From: Prevotella sp. UBA2755
Lineage (GTDB): Bacteria > Bacteroidota > Bacteroidia > Bacteroidales > Bacteroidaceae
DNA: 17,449 bases
Direction of reading: 5' to 3'
Assembly: GCA_002353225.1 (NCBI GenBank)
Contig: DEJF01000057.1
Location: 53,301-70,749, forward strand
The position numbers were made by a program, and so were the translations under genes. Shown piece after piece: positions 7,797 to 14,741 of this stretch (its first letter is position 1; each line of letters starts with the position of its first letter). The notes below the pieces were generated by a model. It was not told the origin of the DNA, made no database searches, and saw only the letters and a list, made by a program, of their open reading frames with translations.

Positions 7797-8666
7797 TTAA
7801 CTACGTTGTTTAAAGAGCATCAGCAGGTGTTTCACGAAATCATCATTCGTGGCAATGCTGATCATATCCACATTACTCTTATTCATCGTCTCACGGAGTT
7901 GCTGCTGCCGAGTCATCCAATAGTGCTGATGTGCCTGACGAAGCCGTTTACTACTGGTATCGATATACTGCTCAAAGCCTGTCTCAGCATCCACAACACG
8001 CATCAGTCCCACGTCAGGCAGTTCCTTGGCACGCTGGTCATAGACCTGAACGGCAACGACATCATGCTTGCGGTTACATATCTGCATGGTCTGCAGGAAG
8101 TCCTGCTGCACGTAGAAGTCACTCAGCACGAAGGCGGTACAGCGACGTTTTGCCACACTCGTCAGGAACTCCAGTGCCTGCTTGACATCCGTGCGTTTGC
8201 TCTCCGGCTTGAAGTCCAACAACTCGCGGATAATATACAAGATATGCTTACGTCCCTTCTTCGGAGGGATATATTTCTCGATATGGTCAGAGAAGAACAC
8301 CACACCAATCTTGTCATTATTCTGAATGGCACTAAAGGCGATGGTCGCCGCTATCTCCGTCACCATGTCACGCTTCATCTGCTTCTGGGTACCGAAGTCG
8401 AGGGAGCCGCTGACATCGATGAGTAACATCACCGTCAACTCACGCTCCTCCTCGAACACCTTCACGTATGGACGATGAAAACGCGCCGTCACATTCCAGT
8501 CGATGTCACGCACATCATCCCCGTACTGGTATTCACGTACCTCACTGAAAGCCATACCACGCCCCTTGAAGGCAGAGTGATACTGCCCGGCAAAGACGTT
8601 GGCACTAAGTCCGCGTGCCTTGATCTCTATCTTCCGAACTTTTTTCAGTAACTCAGCAGTCTCCAT
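7797..8666 (-). CDS. DUF58 family protein, MoxR partner
   Basis: This 289-residue soluble protein has the DUF58 signature EYQYGDDVRDIDWNVTARF followed by HRPYVKVFEEE (about 45-75), then a VWA-like segment VMLLIDVSGSLDFG (about 79-92) that keeps DxSxS. No signal peptide or TM helix is visible, in contrast to longer DUF58 proteins with N-terminal helices. The length is normal for the short Bacteroidetes form. Its start codon overlaps the stop of moxR by one base (TAATG), implying coupled translation and fixed stoichiometry. DUF58 proteins nearly always neighbour MoxR ATPases; the biochemical role is not established and is inferred to be that of an adaptor between the ATPase and the membrane VWA proteins. 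Confidence 0.92.
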   Translation of the reverse strand: METAELLKKVRKIEIKARGLSANVFAGQYHSAFKGRGMAFSEVREYQYGDDVRDIDWNVTARFHRPYVKVFEEERELTVMLLIDVSGSLDFGTQKQMKRDMVTEIAATIAFSAIQNNDKIGVVFFSDHIEKYIPPKKGRKHILYIIRELLDFKPESKRTDVKQALEFLTSVAKRRCTAFVLSDFYVQQDFLQTMQICNRKHDVVAVQVYDQRAKELPDVGLMRVVDAETGFEQYIDTSSKRLRQAHQHYWMTRQQQLRETMNKSNVDMISIATNDDFVKHLLMLFKQRS

Positions 8667-9661
8667 TAAGGAACCTCAACCTTATTAATAATCTTAGATA
8701 CGATCTCCTCACTGGTCACATTACTTGCCTCAGCCTCGTAGGTCAGTCCGATACGATGACGGAGCACATCGTGGGCAACGGCACGCACATCCTCTGGTAC
8801 CACATAACCACGACGCTTGATAAAGGCGTAGGCACGGGCTGCCTTGGCAAGATTGATGGAGGCACGAGGACTACCGCCGAAGGAGATCATGTCCTTCATA
8901 TCCTTCAGACCATAACGGTCAGGATAACGGGTGGCGAAGACGATATCAGCAATATACTGCTCAATCTTCTCGTCAATATACACCTCACGGACAACAGCAC
9001 GGGCATTCAATATCTCCTGTGCCGTGGTGACAGGTGTCACCTCTGGCAGTGCCCCTGCGATATTCTCACGGATGATACGCTTCTCCTCCTCCAAGGTAGG
9101 ATAGTCAATCACCACCTTCAGCATGAAACGGTCCATCTGCGCCTCTGGCAACGGATAGGTACCTTCCTGCTCGATAGGGTTCTGAGTCGCCATCACAAGG
9201 AATGGTGAGGGAAGATCGAAAGTTTCCTTGCCTATCGTCACCTGCTTCTCCTGCATCGCCTCCAGCAACGCACTCTGCACCTTTGCCGGGGCACGGTTAA
9301 TCTCATCCGCCAATACGAAGTTGGCGAAGACGGGACCCTGCTTCACTTGGAAGCGCTCGTCTTTCTGAGAATAAATCATCGTACCTGTCACATCGGCAGG
9401 CAACAGGTCGGGTGTAAACTGAATACGACTATAGGATGCGTCTATCAGTTGCGCAAGGGTCTTGATGGCAAGGGTCTTTGCCAAGCCAGGAACACCCTCC
9501 AACAGGATATTACCATCACTCAGCAGTCCGATTAACAAGGAGTCCACCAAGTGTTTCTGTCCCACAATCACACGGTCCATACCTGCTACCAGATTGGTAA
9601 CGAAACCGCTTTGCTGTTCTATCCGGATATTCAACTCACGGATATCAATAGATTCTGCCAT
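8666..9661 (-). CDS. MoxR-family AAA+ ATPase
   Basis: A 331-residue cytoplasmic AAA+ ATPase. Walker A is GVPGLAKT (56-63), Walker B VLADEIN (116-122, with D119 and E120), sensor 1 ATQNP (158-162), followed by the MoxR signature EAQMDRF (173-179); the C-terminal lid includes GGSPRASINLAKAARAYA. All residues for ATP binding and hydrolysis are present and the length is typical. MoxR proteins act as chaperone-like remodelling ATPases with VWA partners, which follow here as DUF58, BatA and BatB. It starts 25 bases after the stop of the MBL-fold gene, in a stretch where I see no TAnnTTTG box, so transcription from the promoter at 10509-10516 through both genes is likely. Bacteroidetes annotations sometimes call this gene moxR; I leave the symbol blank because the family has several subgroups. 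Confidence 0.93.
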   Translation of the reverse strand: MAESIDIRELNIRIEQQSGFVTNLVAGMDRVIVGQKHLVDSLLIGLLSDGNILLEGVPGLAKTLAIKTLAQLIDASYSRIQFTPDLLPADVTGTMIYSQKDERFQVKQGPVFANFVLADEINRAPAKVQSALLEAMQEKQVTIGKETFDLPSPFLVMATQNPIEQEGTYPLPEAQMDRFMLKVVIDYPTLEEEKRIIRENIAGALPEVTPVTTAQEILNARAVVREVYIDEKIEQYIADIVFATRYPDRYGLKDMKDMISFGGSPRASINLAKAARAYAFIKRRGYVVPEDVRAVAHDVLRHRIGLTYEAEASNVTSEEIVSKIINKVEVP

Positions 9662-9686
9662 AATTCTATATTTATTATATGATTAC

Positions 9687-10490
9687 TCACACTAATTCAT
9701 AAATACCCGTCGGCGTCGTACGCTTGAGAACTTCCATCTTCAGGTCGACACCCACGATAATACCATAGTCACGAAGGACACTCTCCACCGTCTTGCGCGC
9801 CAGTTCCGGATGGTTGTTCTCCTCACTCAGATGGCATAACCACACATAACGCAGTTGCTCCGTCATGTTCTCCACCAGGGCGAGCCCACAGGAGCGGTTG
9901 CTCAGGTGCCCTGTCTGGGAGAGGATGCGTCCTTTCAGGAACTGCGGATAGGGACCGTTGTTGACCATCTCCTCATCATGGTTTGCCTCAATGACGAGAT
10001 AGTTAGCCTTCGAGATAAAGGGTTTCATTTCGTCCGTGACACAGCCAGCATCTGTGATTATACAGAAGTTAACACCCTCTGCCTCTATCATATAGCCGAC
10101 ATTGTCACTACTATCATGGGGGACGGCAAATGGTGTCACCAGGAACTCCCCTATTCTTATCTGCTTTCCCTTCTCCACAAAGCGTTTCAGTTCAGGCAGT
10201 ACCTTCTGCTGGACGCAATAATTCTTGTTCATCCCCTCATGTACTTTCTCCGTCGTATAGACAGGTACCTGATAATCTTTACTAAACGATCCTACCGACT
10301 TGATATGGTCTGCATGGTCATGAGTGACAAGCACATGATGCACCTGCGACATACTAAGCCCGTAATCCTTAAAGTCTTTTTTCAGACCTCTCAATCCTAC
10401 TCCGATATCTATCAAAAGTCCATCCGTCGGGGTCATCAGCATATAGCAATTACCACTACTGCCGCTGCCAAAGGATATAAATTTCAGCAT
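9687..10490 (-). CDS. MBL-fold metal-dependent hydrolase, YycJ/WalJ type
   Basis: The protein from the ATG at 10488-10490 has 267 residues and begins MLKFISFGSGSSGNCYML, the start typical of the YycJ/WalJ group of metallo-beta-lactamase-fold hydrolases. The zinc motif HDHADH is at 57-62; later metal-ligand candidates include H in AVPHDSSDNVGY, D in ITDAG, and H in LCHLSEENN. The group is reported to act on nucleic acids or to influence wall regulation in Firmicutes; in Bacteroidetes its role is not settled. An in-frame ATG seven codons upstream (10511) is rejected because it lies inside the -7 box of the promoter. The gene lies 25 bases upstream of moxR on the same strand and is probably co-transcribed, but it may be a neighbour rather than a functional part of the Bat system. 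Confidence 0.87.
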   Translation of the reverse strand: MLKFISFGSGSSGNCYMLMTPTDGLLIDIGVGLRGLKKDFKDYGLSMSQVHHVLVTHDHADHIKSVGSFSKDYQVPVYTTEKVHEGMNKNYCVQQKVLPELKRFVEKGKQIRIGEFLVTPFAVPHDSSDNVGYMIEAEGVNFCIITDAGCVTDEMKPFISKANYLVIEANHDEEMVNNGPYPQFLKGRILSQTGHLSNRSCGLALVENMTEQLRYVWLCHLSEENNHPELARKTVESVLRDYGIIVGVDLKMEVLKRTTPTGIYELV

Positions 10491-10508
10491 TTTAGTTAAT
10501 ATTTTGTG

Positions 10509-10516
10509 CAAAAGTA
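10509..10516 (-). promoter_or_regulatory. -7 box for the MBL/MoxR/Bat operon
   Basis: TACTTTTG on the minus strand (10516-10509) matches TAnnTTTG, and the preferred ATG follows 18 bases later. I find no clear TTG or TTTG at the -33 distance. This box lies back-to-back with the plus-strand box at 10539-10546. Confidence 0.5.
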
Positions 10517-10538
10517 ATAAAAAGTTAGGAGTTTTCCT

Positions 10539-10546
10539 TATCTTTG
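10539..10546 (+). promoter_or_regulatory. -7 box for the lipoprotein gene
   Basis: TATCTTTG matches TAnnTTTG, and the lipoprotein ATG at 10573 follows 26 bases downstream. A recognisable -33 TTG at 19-21 bases is missing. Confidence 0.5.
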
Positions 10547-10572
10547 CATTGTTTTTTGAGAATTTTAAACTT

Positions 10573-11025
10573 ATGAAATATTACTTGTTATTTGCACTGG
10601 TGTTCTTGCTTGGCAGTTGCCAAGTCAGTGATAACGATACACTCGATGCTGTTGACAAGCCTCTCAGCACATGGGCAGAGGCATATTTTGGCTTCGACTA
10701 TGAGGAGGCTTTAGACTATATGACACCAGAGAGTGAGAAATGGATTCGCTTTGCCGCCTCTAACATCACGGAGAAGGATGTGGCATTCATCAACGAGCAT
10801 AACAGGAATGTAAAGACAGAGATTATCGACCGTTATATCATGGCTGGCGACACATCCTGTTCAGCAAGAATCCGGGTCTCTGACTTCGTGCAGTTAGGGT
10901 TTGTCGGACAAGAGGACAAGGTCATCGACCAAGCCGAGTATCAAATCACCTTGGTCAAGCGTGACGACAAGTGGAAGGTTAAAATGGAAGGCCCACTGCA
11001 AAGTGGAAAGCAAAGTCGCGACTAA
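10573..11025 (+). CDS. Small lipoprotein of unknown function
   Basis: The chosen start gives 150 residues: MKYYLLFALVFLLGSC is a lipoprotein signal with the lipobox LGSC, so Cys16 should be lipidated and the protein exported. The mature part is acidic, with an alternating helix/strand look and an ending ITLVKRDDKWKVKMEGPL that resembles the last strands of NTF2/SnoaL-like or DUF4878-type lipoproteins; I do not recognise it with certainty. An in-frame ATG at 10504 would overlap the promoter region and bury the signal peptide, so it is rejected. The promoter box at 10539-10546 fits the chosen start. Its last 47 bases overlap the 3' end of the oppositely oriented tamL gene. Confidence 0.78.
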   Translation: MKYYLLFALVFLLGSCQVSDNDTLDAVDKPLSTWAEAYFGFDYEEALDYMTPESEKWIRFAASNITEKDVAFINEHNRNVKTEIIDRYIMAGDTSCSARIRVSDFVQLGFVGQEDKVIDQAEYQITLVKRDDKWKVKMEGPLQSGKQSRD

Positions 11026-13189
11026 GTTTCGGATGGGCAATAGGATAATGCTCGTCCCCATCCTCATAAGCAGGATTAACGGCTTTCATTCCCATGTCAA
11101 AGCGTAGGATAAAATAGTCGAAATTGAAGCGGAAGCCTAACCCATAGCCTACCGCCAGTTGTTTCCAGAACTCAGAGAACTGGAACTGTCCTCCTGGTTG
11201 GTCAGCATAGTCGCGTAACGTCCAGATATTACCAGCATCCACAAACAAGGCGATACCCAGTTTCCAGAAAAGATGGGCGCGATACTCCATATTGAAGTCC
11301 AGTTTCATATCACCTGTCTGGTTAATGAAATCAATGCGACGGTCCTTACTGACATATTTTCCTGGTCCCAGACTACGTACGCTCCATCCTCTCACACTAT
11401 TGGCACCACCAGAGAAATATCGTTTCTCAAAAGGAAGGATGGTACTGTTCCCATAAGGATAGGCAATACCTACACCTGCATGGAACACCAGTTGGTTGCT
11501 GTAGTTCAGGTTGATGGTGCGGGTCACGTCAAAATCTGCCTTTACATATTGTGCATAGGCTATATCGAGGAAGGTGTATTGCCCTTCTTGATTACGATGG
11601 AAACCAAACGACTTCGCTGCCAGTCCTAAGAGGTTACCTGCCGTCTCCGCATTAGCCTTGATGGCTATGACACCGTTATTATAGGAATAACCTACCCCGA
11701 ACTTCATGATAAACAGGTTCTCGTAGTTATAGCGCAGGATGGCGTTTCTACTGCTGGTGTCGTCCAGATACTCTTTCTTGAAGGTCTCACTGATCCACGG
11801 CATCGAGATATAGTTCAAGTCCAGCAGGTCAATGCGATAGTAGTCGTGATGGTTGGGGTTGTTCCATTTATAACGCCAGCCCACAGAGAACACTCGCCGA
11901 TGGAACTCTGGACGGTTCTGTAAGTCATAGAGCAGAGACACCTCACTGCTGGCATTGATACGCCGATGAATATCTGACGGCAGGAAAGGAGCGATAAAAC
12001 GGGGGAAGGTCAGTTTTGTTCCCAGACTATATTCCAGGAAGTTATGGCTAGAGTAGCCTTCCAATCCCTTGATTGCCTCATAGGCACCACGCAGTTCTAT
12101 CGTCAGATTCTCAGAGCCTTTGAACAGGTTGCGATTCTGGTAGGTCAGTGAAGCGGCAGCGCCTAAGTCACCTGCTGTATTCGTACCCTCTGGCTGGAAA
12201 GAGATGGTCGACGGCTTGTTCGTACTGATTTGTATCTGACAGTCCAGCAGACTGGAGTCTGACTGCTCGTCCCATGATATATTGGTATAGCGTACAGCCC
12301 CTAACCTACTGAAGTGGTTGTACGTGTTCCGCAGACCTTCCACAGAATAATATTCTCCTTCCCGGACATATGTGTTACGGCGGAGAACACCCTGCCGCAG
12401 GTGGATGACAGAGTCCTCCGGGTCACCACTGGAATACTGCACGTTCCTGACGGTATATCGCTGATGGGGCGACTCCTTGCCGTCCTTGCCACGCTGCTGA
12501 CGAAGCACCAGCACCACATCTATCTCCTGAGAGTTCGCCACCGAGTCTGCCTCATAGATAATATACTCCTTATTAAAACGGTAATAACCGAGATTATTCA
12601 ACTCATTGGTAATCCGCTTGCGCTCACTGTCCAGATTCTCCACACTAAAGCGCATACCGCTCTTAAGTCCCTGGTTATTAGGGTCGTCAAGATGTAACAT
12701 ACTGTTAATCAAGGAGTCCTGAATAACATAGTCTATCTTGCGAATCGTATAGGGCATCCCTGGATGCAAGAAATAAGTCACGTCGATCTTTTTATTCTTT
12801 GCCTTGGTCATGGCATCCACCCCTGCCCTCAGATAACCCATATTCACCAACTGTATCTGCAAGTCCTCCATCGATCTGCGGGTACTCATGGAGTCATACA
12901 GCACAGGAGCCTCTCCGATAGAGCGCAACATGCGATTAACCCATTTCGTGGTGTCCCTGCCTGATAGAGAATAGGTGGCAAGGGGTATCTTGGCGGCAGA
13001 GAACCAGCGGGCATTACCCACCTGACGCACGTATGCCTTCATGTCTACTGGATTGACATCTTTGGTCTTGGGAGTTGTCTTCACCTGCACCTTATTTAAT
13101 AAATACTCACCTTCAGGGACGTACTTCGTCTCTGAACAGGCACACAAAAGGAGTACCAGCAATAAATATAAGGAGTATCTAAGCCGCAT
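10979..13189 (-). CDS. tamL: TamL, TamA-like Omp85 outer membrane lipoprotein
   Basis: The 736-residue protein starts MRLRYSLYLLLVLLLCAC, a lipoprotein signal with lipobox LCAC (Cys18), followed by SETKYVPEGEYLLNKV, the usual opening of Bacteroidetes TamL. POTRA-like repeats fill about 20-310 (for example PYTIRKIDYVIQD). The remaining roughly 420 residues form a beta-barrel of the surface-antigen type, with the Omp85 motif SVRGWSVRSLGPG and the terminal Phe of the outer membrane sorting signal (HFAVGLPF). TamA-type proteins help insert or assemble outer membrane components together with TamB; I see no tamB gene in this window. The ATG at 13207 is rejected because it lies in the -7 box. There is no other Met before the lipobox, so 13189 must be the start, only seven bases after the -7 box. 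Confidence 0.87.
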   Translation of the reverse strand: MRLRYSLYLLLVLLLCACSETKYVPEGEYLLNKVQVKTTPKTKDVNPVDMKAYVRQVGNARWFSAAKIPLATYSLSGRDTTKWVNRMLRSIGEAPVLYDSMSTRRSMEDLQIQLVNMGYLRAGVDAMTKAKNKKIDVTYFLHPGMPYTIRKIDYVIQDSLINSMLHLDDPNNQGLKSGMRFSVENLDSERKRITNELNNLGYYRFNKEYIIYEADSVANSQEIDVVLVLRQQRGKDGKESPHQRYTVRNVQYSSGDPEDSVIHLRQGVLRRNTYVREGEYYSVEGLRNTYNHFSRLGAVRYTNISWDEQSDSSLLDCQIQISTNKPSTISFQPEGTNTAGDLGAAASLTYQNRNLFKGSENLTIELRGAYEAIKGLEGYSSHNFLEYSLGTKLTFPRFIAPFLPSDIHRRINASSEVSLLYDLQNRPEFHRRVFSVGWRYKWNNPNHHDYYRIDLLDLNYISMPWISETFKKEYLDDTSSRNAILRYNYENLFIMKFGVGYSYNNGVIAIKANAETAGNLLGLAAKSFGFHRNQEGQYTFLDIAYAQYVKADFDVTRTINLNYSNQLVFHAGVGIAYPYGNSTILPFEKRYFSGGANSVRGWSVRSLGPGKYVSKDRRIDFINQTGDMKLDFNMEYRAHLFWKLGIALFVDAGNIWTLRDYADQPGGQFQFSEFWKQLAVGYGLGFRFNFDYFILRFDMGMKAVNPAYEDGDEHYPIAHPKLSRDFAFHFAVGLPF

Positions 13190-13196
13190 TTTGTTG

Positions 13197-13227
13197 CAAA
13201 GGTACAAAAATTATTGTGAATTGACAA
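13197..13227 (-). promoter_or_regulatory. Promoter of tamL
   Basis: On the minus strand TTG (13227-13225), a 20-base spacer and TACCTTTG (13204-13197). The start codon begins only eight bases after the box, so the mRNA should be leaderless or nearly so. Confidence 0.7.
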
Positions 13228-13256
13228 TTGATAATAAAGAATTATTCTTACCTTTG
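13228..13256 (+). promoter_or_regulatory. Promoter of the SpoU/TrmH methyltransferase gene
   Basis: TTG (13228-13230), an 18-base spacer and TACCTTTG (13249-13256); the ATG at 13273 follows 16 bases later. Its TTG and that of the divergent tamL promoter are the two halves of one palindrome, CAATTG at 13225-13230. Confidence 0.65.
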
Positions 13257-13272
13257 CCGGAAATTACACATA

Positions 13273-14022
13273 ATGATTAGTAAAAACCAAATCAAACTCA
13301 TCCGTTCTTTGGAGTTGAAGAAGAACCGGAAACGGGAAGGGCTCTTCGTAGCAGAGGGTCCGAAAGTCGTTGGCGACCTGCTACAGGCTGGCTATCAGCC
13401 AAGGATGCTTTTCTCAACGACAGCGACAGAGCGCCCGGATGCCGAGCGTATCACTGAAGAGGAACTGCGAAAAATCAGTTTCCTGCAACATCCGCAGGAG
13501 GTACTTGCCGTATTCGAAATGCCAACTCCTCCGCTTTCAACTCTCAACTTTCAACTCTCAACTCTAAACTCTCAACTCTCCCTCGCCCTTGACGGTGTAC
13601 AGGATCCCGGCAATCTCGGTACCATCATCCGTATTGCCGACTGGTTTGGCATCTCTACCATCTACTGTTCTATGGACACTGTGGATGTATATAACCCCAA
13701 GGTGGTTCAGGCGACGATGGGCAGTCTCGCTCATGTACTGGTATCGTATGTTGACTTGCCCACACTTTTCAATAGCATGCCCTCATCCTTACCTATCTAT
13801 GGAACCCTATTGGATGGCAAAAATATTTACGAGCAGGAACTTACCCAGCAAGGCATTATCGTCATGGGGAATGAGGGAAACGGCATCTCTCCTGAGGTAC
13901 GGAAGCACATCACCAAACGGCTACTGATTCCTGACTTCCATTCTGACGGGCTGAGGGCAGAAAGCCTCAATGTCGCCATTGCCACGGCTATCACCTGTTC
14001 CGAGTTCCGTCGTAGACAATAA
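13273..14022 (+). CDS. SpoU/TrmH-family RNA 2'-O-methyltransferase (RlmB-like)
   Basis: A 249-residue SPOUT methyltransferase. Residues 1-85 form the RNA substrate-binding domain (KKNRKREGLFVAEGPKVV), and 103-249 the knotted SAM domain with its three motifs: DPGNLGTIIRIADWFG (111-126), IIVMGNEGNGIS (195-206) and SLNVAIATAI (231-240). The family methylates ribose 2'-OH in rRNA or tRNA; the RlmB-like architecture suggests 23S rRNA, but the position cannot be read from the sequence. Residues 89-102 (STLNFQLSTLNSQL) are encoded by six tandem 7-base repeats and replace the normal interdomain linker. The start at 13273 gives the usual N-terminus MISKNQIKLI; an ATG 45 bases upstream lies in the promoter. 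It is divergent from tamL. Confidence 0.88.
   Translation: MISKNQIKLIRSLELKKNRKREGLFVAEGPKVVGDLLQAGYQPRMLFSTTATERPDAERITEEELRKISFLQHPQEVLAVFEMPTPPLSTLNFQLSTLNSQLSLALDGVQDPGNLGTIIRIADWFGISTIYCSMDTVDVYNPKVVQATMGSLAHVLVSYVDLPTLFNSMPSSLPIYGTLLDGKNIYEQELTQQGIIVMGNEGNGISPEVRKHITKRLLIPDFHSDGLRAESLNVAIATAITCSEFRRRQ
13537..13578 (+). repeat. Six tandem 7-base repeats (consensus TCAACTC) inside a coding region
   Basis: Units: 13537 TCAACTC, 13544 TCAACTT, 13551 TCAACTC, 13558 TCAACTC, 13565 TAAACTC, 13572 TCAACTC. Six units make 42 bases, so the frame is kept and 14 residues are encoded. Gain or loss of one unit would shift the frame. Confidence 0.92.
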
Positions 14023-14056
14023 AAAAGGGGGTTCCGTCTTCACAGATAGATACCCC
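14021..14056 (-). terminator. Rho-independent terminator, minus strand
   Basis: Reading the minus strand, GGGGT (14056-14052) pairs with ACCCC (14032-14028); an inner stem TCT/AGA closes a GTGA (GNRA) tetraloop at 14043-14040, and CTTTTTT follows (14027-14021). The T run exists only on this strand, so it serves minus-strand transcripts from the Maf operon or the candidate small RNA, not the methyltransferase. Confidence 0.68.
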
Positions 14057-14096
14057 TCGAGGAAAATGATAAATATAGATTAAATTACTAGTTGTG
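14026..14096 (-). ncRNA. Candidate small RNA with own promoter and terminator
   Basis: A well-matched minus-strand promoter ends at 14102, and a stem followed by six T's lies about 40-75 bases downstream. The predicted transcript is about 70-75 nt: a 40-nt AU-rich 5' part (14096-14057) and a 3' hairpin. I find no open frame of note inside. It does not match an RNA family I can name. The alternative is that the hairpin is only the terminator of the Maf operon. Confidence 0.4.
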
Positions 14097-14101
14097 TGAT
14101 G

Positions 14102-14132
14102 CAAAGGTAATTAATATTTTCGAAACTACAAA
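14102..14132 (-). promoter_or_regulatory. Promoter of the candidate small RNA
   Basis: TTTG (14132-14129), a 19-base spacer and TACCTTTG (14109-14102) on the minus strand match the Bacteroidetes consensus well. It points into the 3' end of the convergent methyltransferase gene, with no protein gene downstream. Confidence 0.6.
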
Positions 14133-14150
14133 ACTTTTATTGAAAAAAGT

Positions 14151-14741
14151 TCAACATTTAACACTTTTAAATGCTTTCAACGCTTCATATATCCGCTGTA
14201 CCGGCAATCCCATCACGTTAAAATAACTGCCGTTCATCCCTGTCACCCCGACATGTCCTATCCACTCCTGAATGCCATAGGCACCTGCCTTGTCGAAGGG
14301 ACGGTAATGGTCGACGTAGTAATTGACTTCCTCGTCTGTCAACTTCTTGAAGGTCACATCAGTCTCCACCGAGAAACTGACCTGTTTTTCCTTCGTTGTC
14401 AAACAGACTCCTGTGATGACCTGATGGGTCTGTCCGCTTAGTTCGTGAAGCATCCGCTTTGCCTCCTCTGCGTCCTTGGGCTTTCCCATCACTTTCTGAC
14501 CTAATATAACAATGGTATCGGCAGTGATAATCAACTCGTCAGCAGCGATTGTCTGCTGGTAGGCTGCCGCCTTTTTCTTCGAGATATACCCGGCGATTTC
14601 CTTTGTTGGAAGGTCTTCAGGATAACTTTCATCTATTCCGTCTAACACTCTGACTTCAAAGGGAATATCAAGACCACCCAACAACTCTTTACGCCTTGGA
14701 GAGTTGCTGGCGAGGATAATATGATAACGATCACTTACCAT
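14151..14741 (-). CDS. maf: Maf-family nucleotide pyrophosphatase
   Basis: The 196-residue protein has the Maf signature ASNSPRRKELL (11-21), the ADTIV motif with the catalytic Asp in the centre, GKPKD, and the conserved tail KAGAYGIQEW. Maf proteins hydrolyse non-canonical or canonical dTTP/UTP-type nucleotides to monophosphates and pyrophosphate, as house-cleaning enzymes; the form with IQEW fits the dTTP/UTP (YhdE-like) group. The length is normal. Its ATG lies inside the 3' end of kdsC (seven-base overlap), so it is translated from the same mRNA. It is the last gene of the operon, followed after about 95 bases by a minus-strand terminator. Confidence 0.92.
   Translation of the reverse strand: MVSDRYHIILASNSPRRKELLGGLDIPFEVRVLDGIDESYPEDLPTKEIAGYISKKKAAAYQQTIAADELIITADTIVILGQKVMGKPKDAEEAKRMLHELSGQTHQVITGVCLTTKEKQVSFSVETDVTFKKLTDEEVNYYVDHYRPFDKAGAYGIQEWIGHVGVTGMNGSYFNVMGLPVQRIYEALKAFKSVKC

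Noticed and set aside
10504..10572. Longer N-terminus for the small lipoprotein
   Set aside because: It would start upstream of the -7 box at 10539-10546 and displace the lipobox from the N-terminus.
14027..14057. Terminator for the methyltransferase on the plus strand
   Set aside because: The hairpin lacks a T run on the plus strand; the T run is on the minus side.
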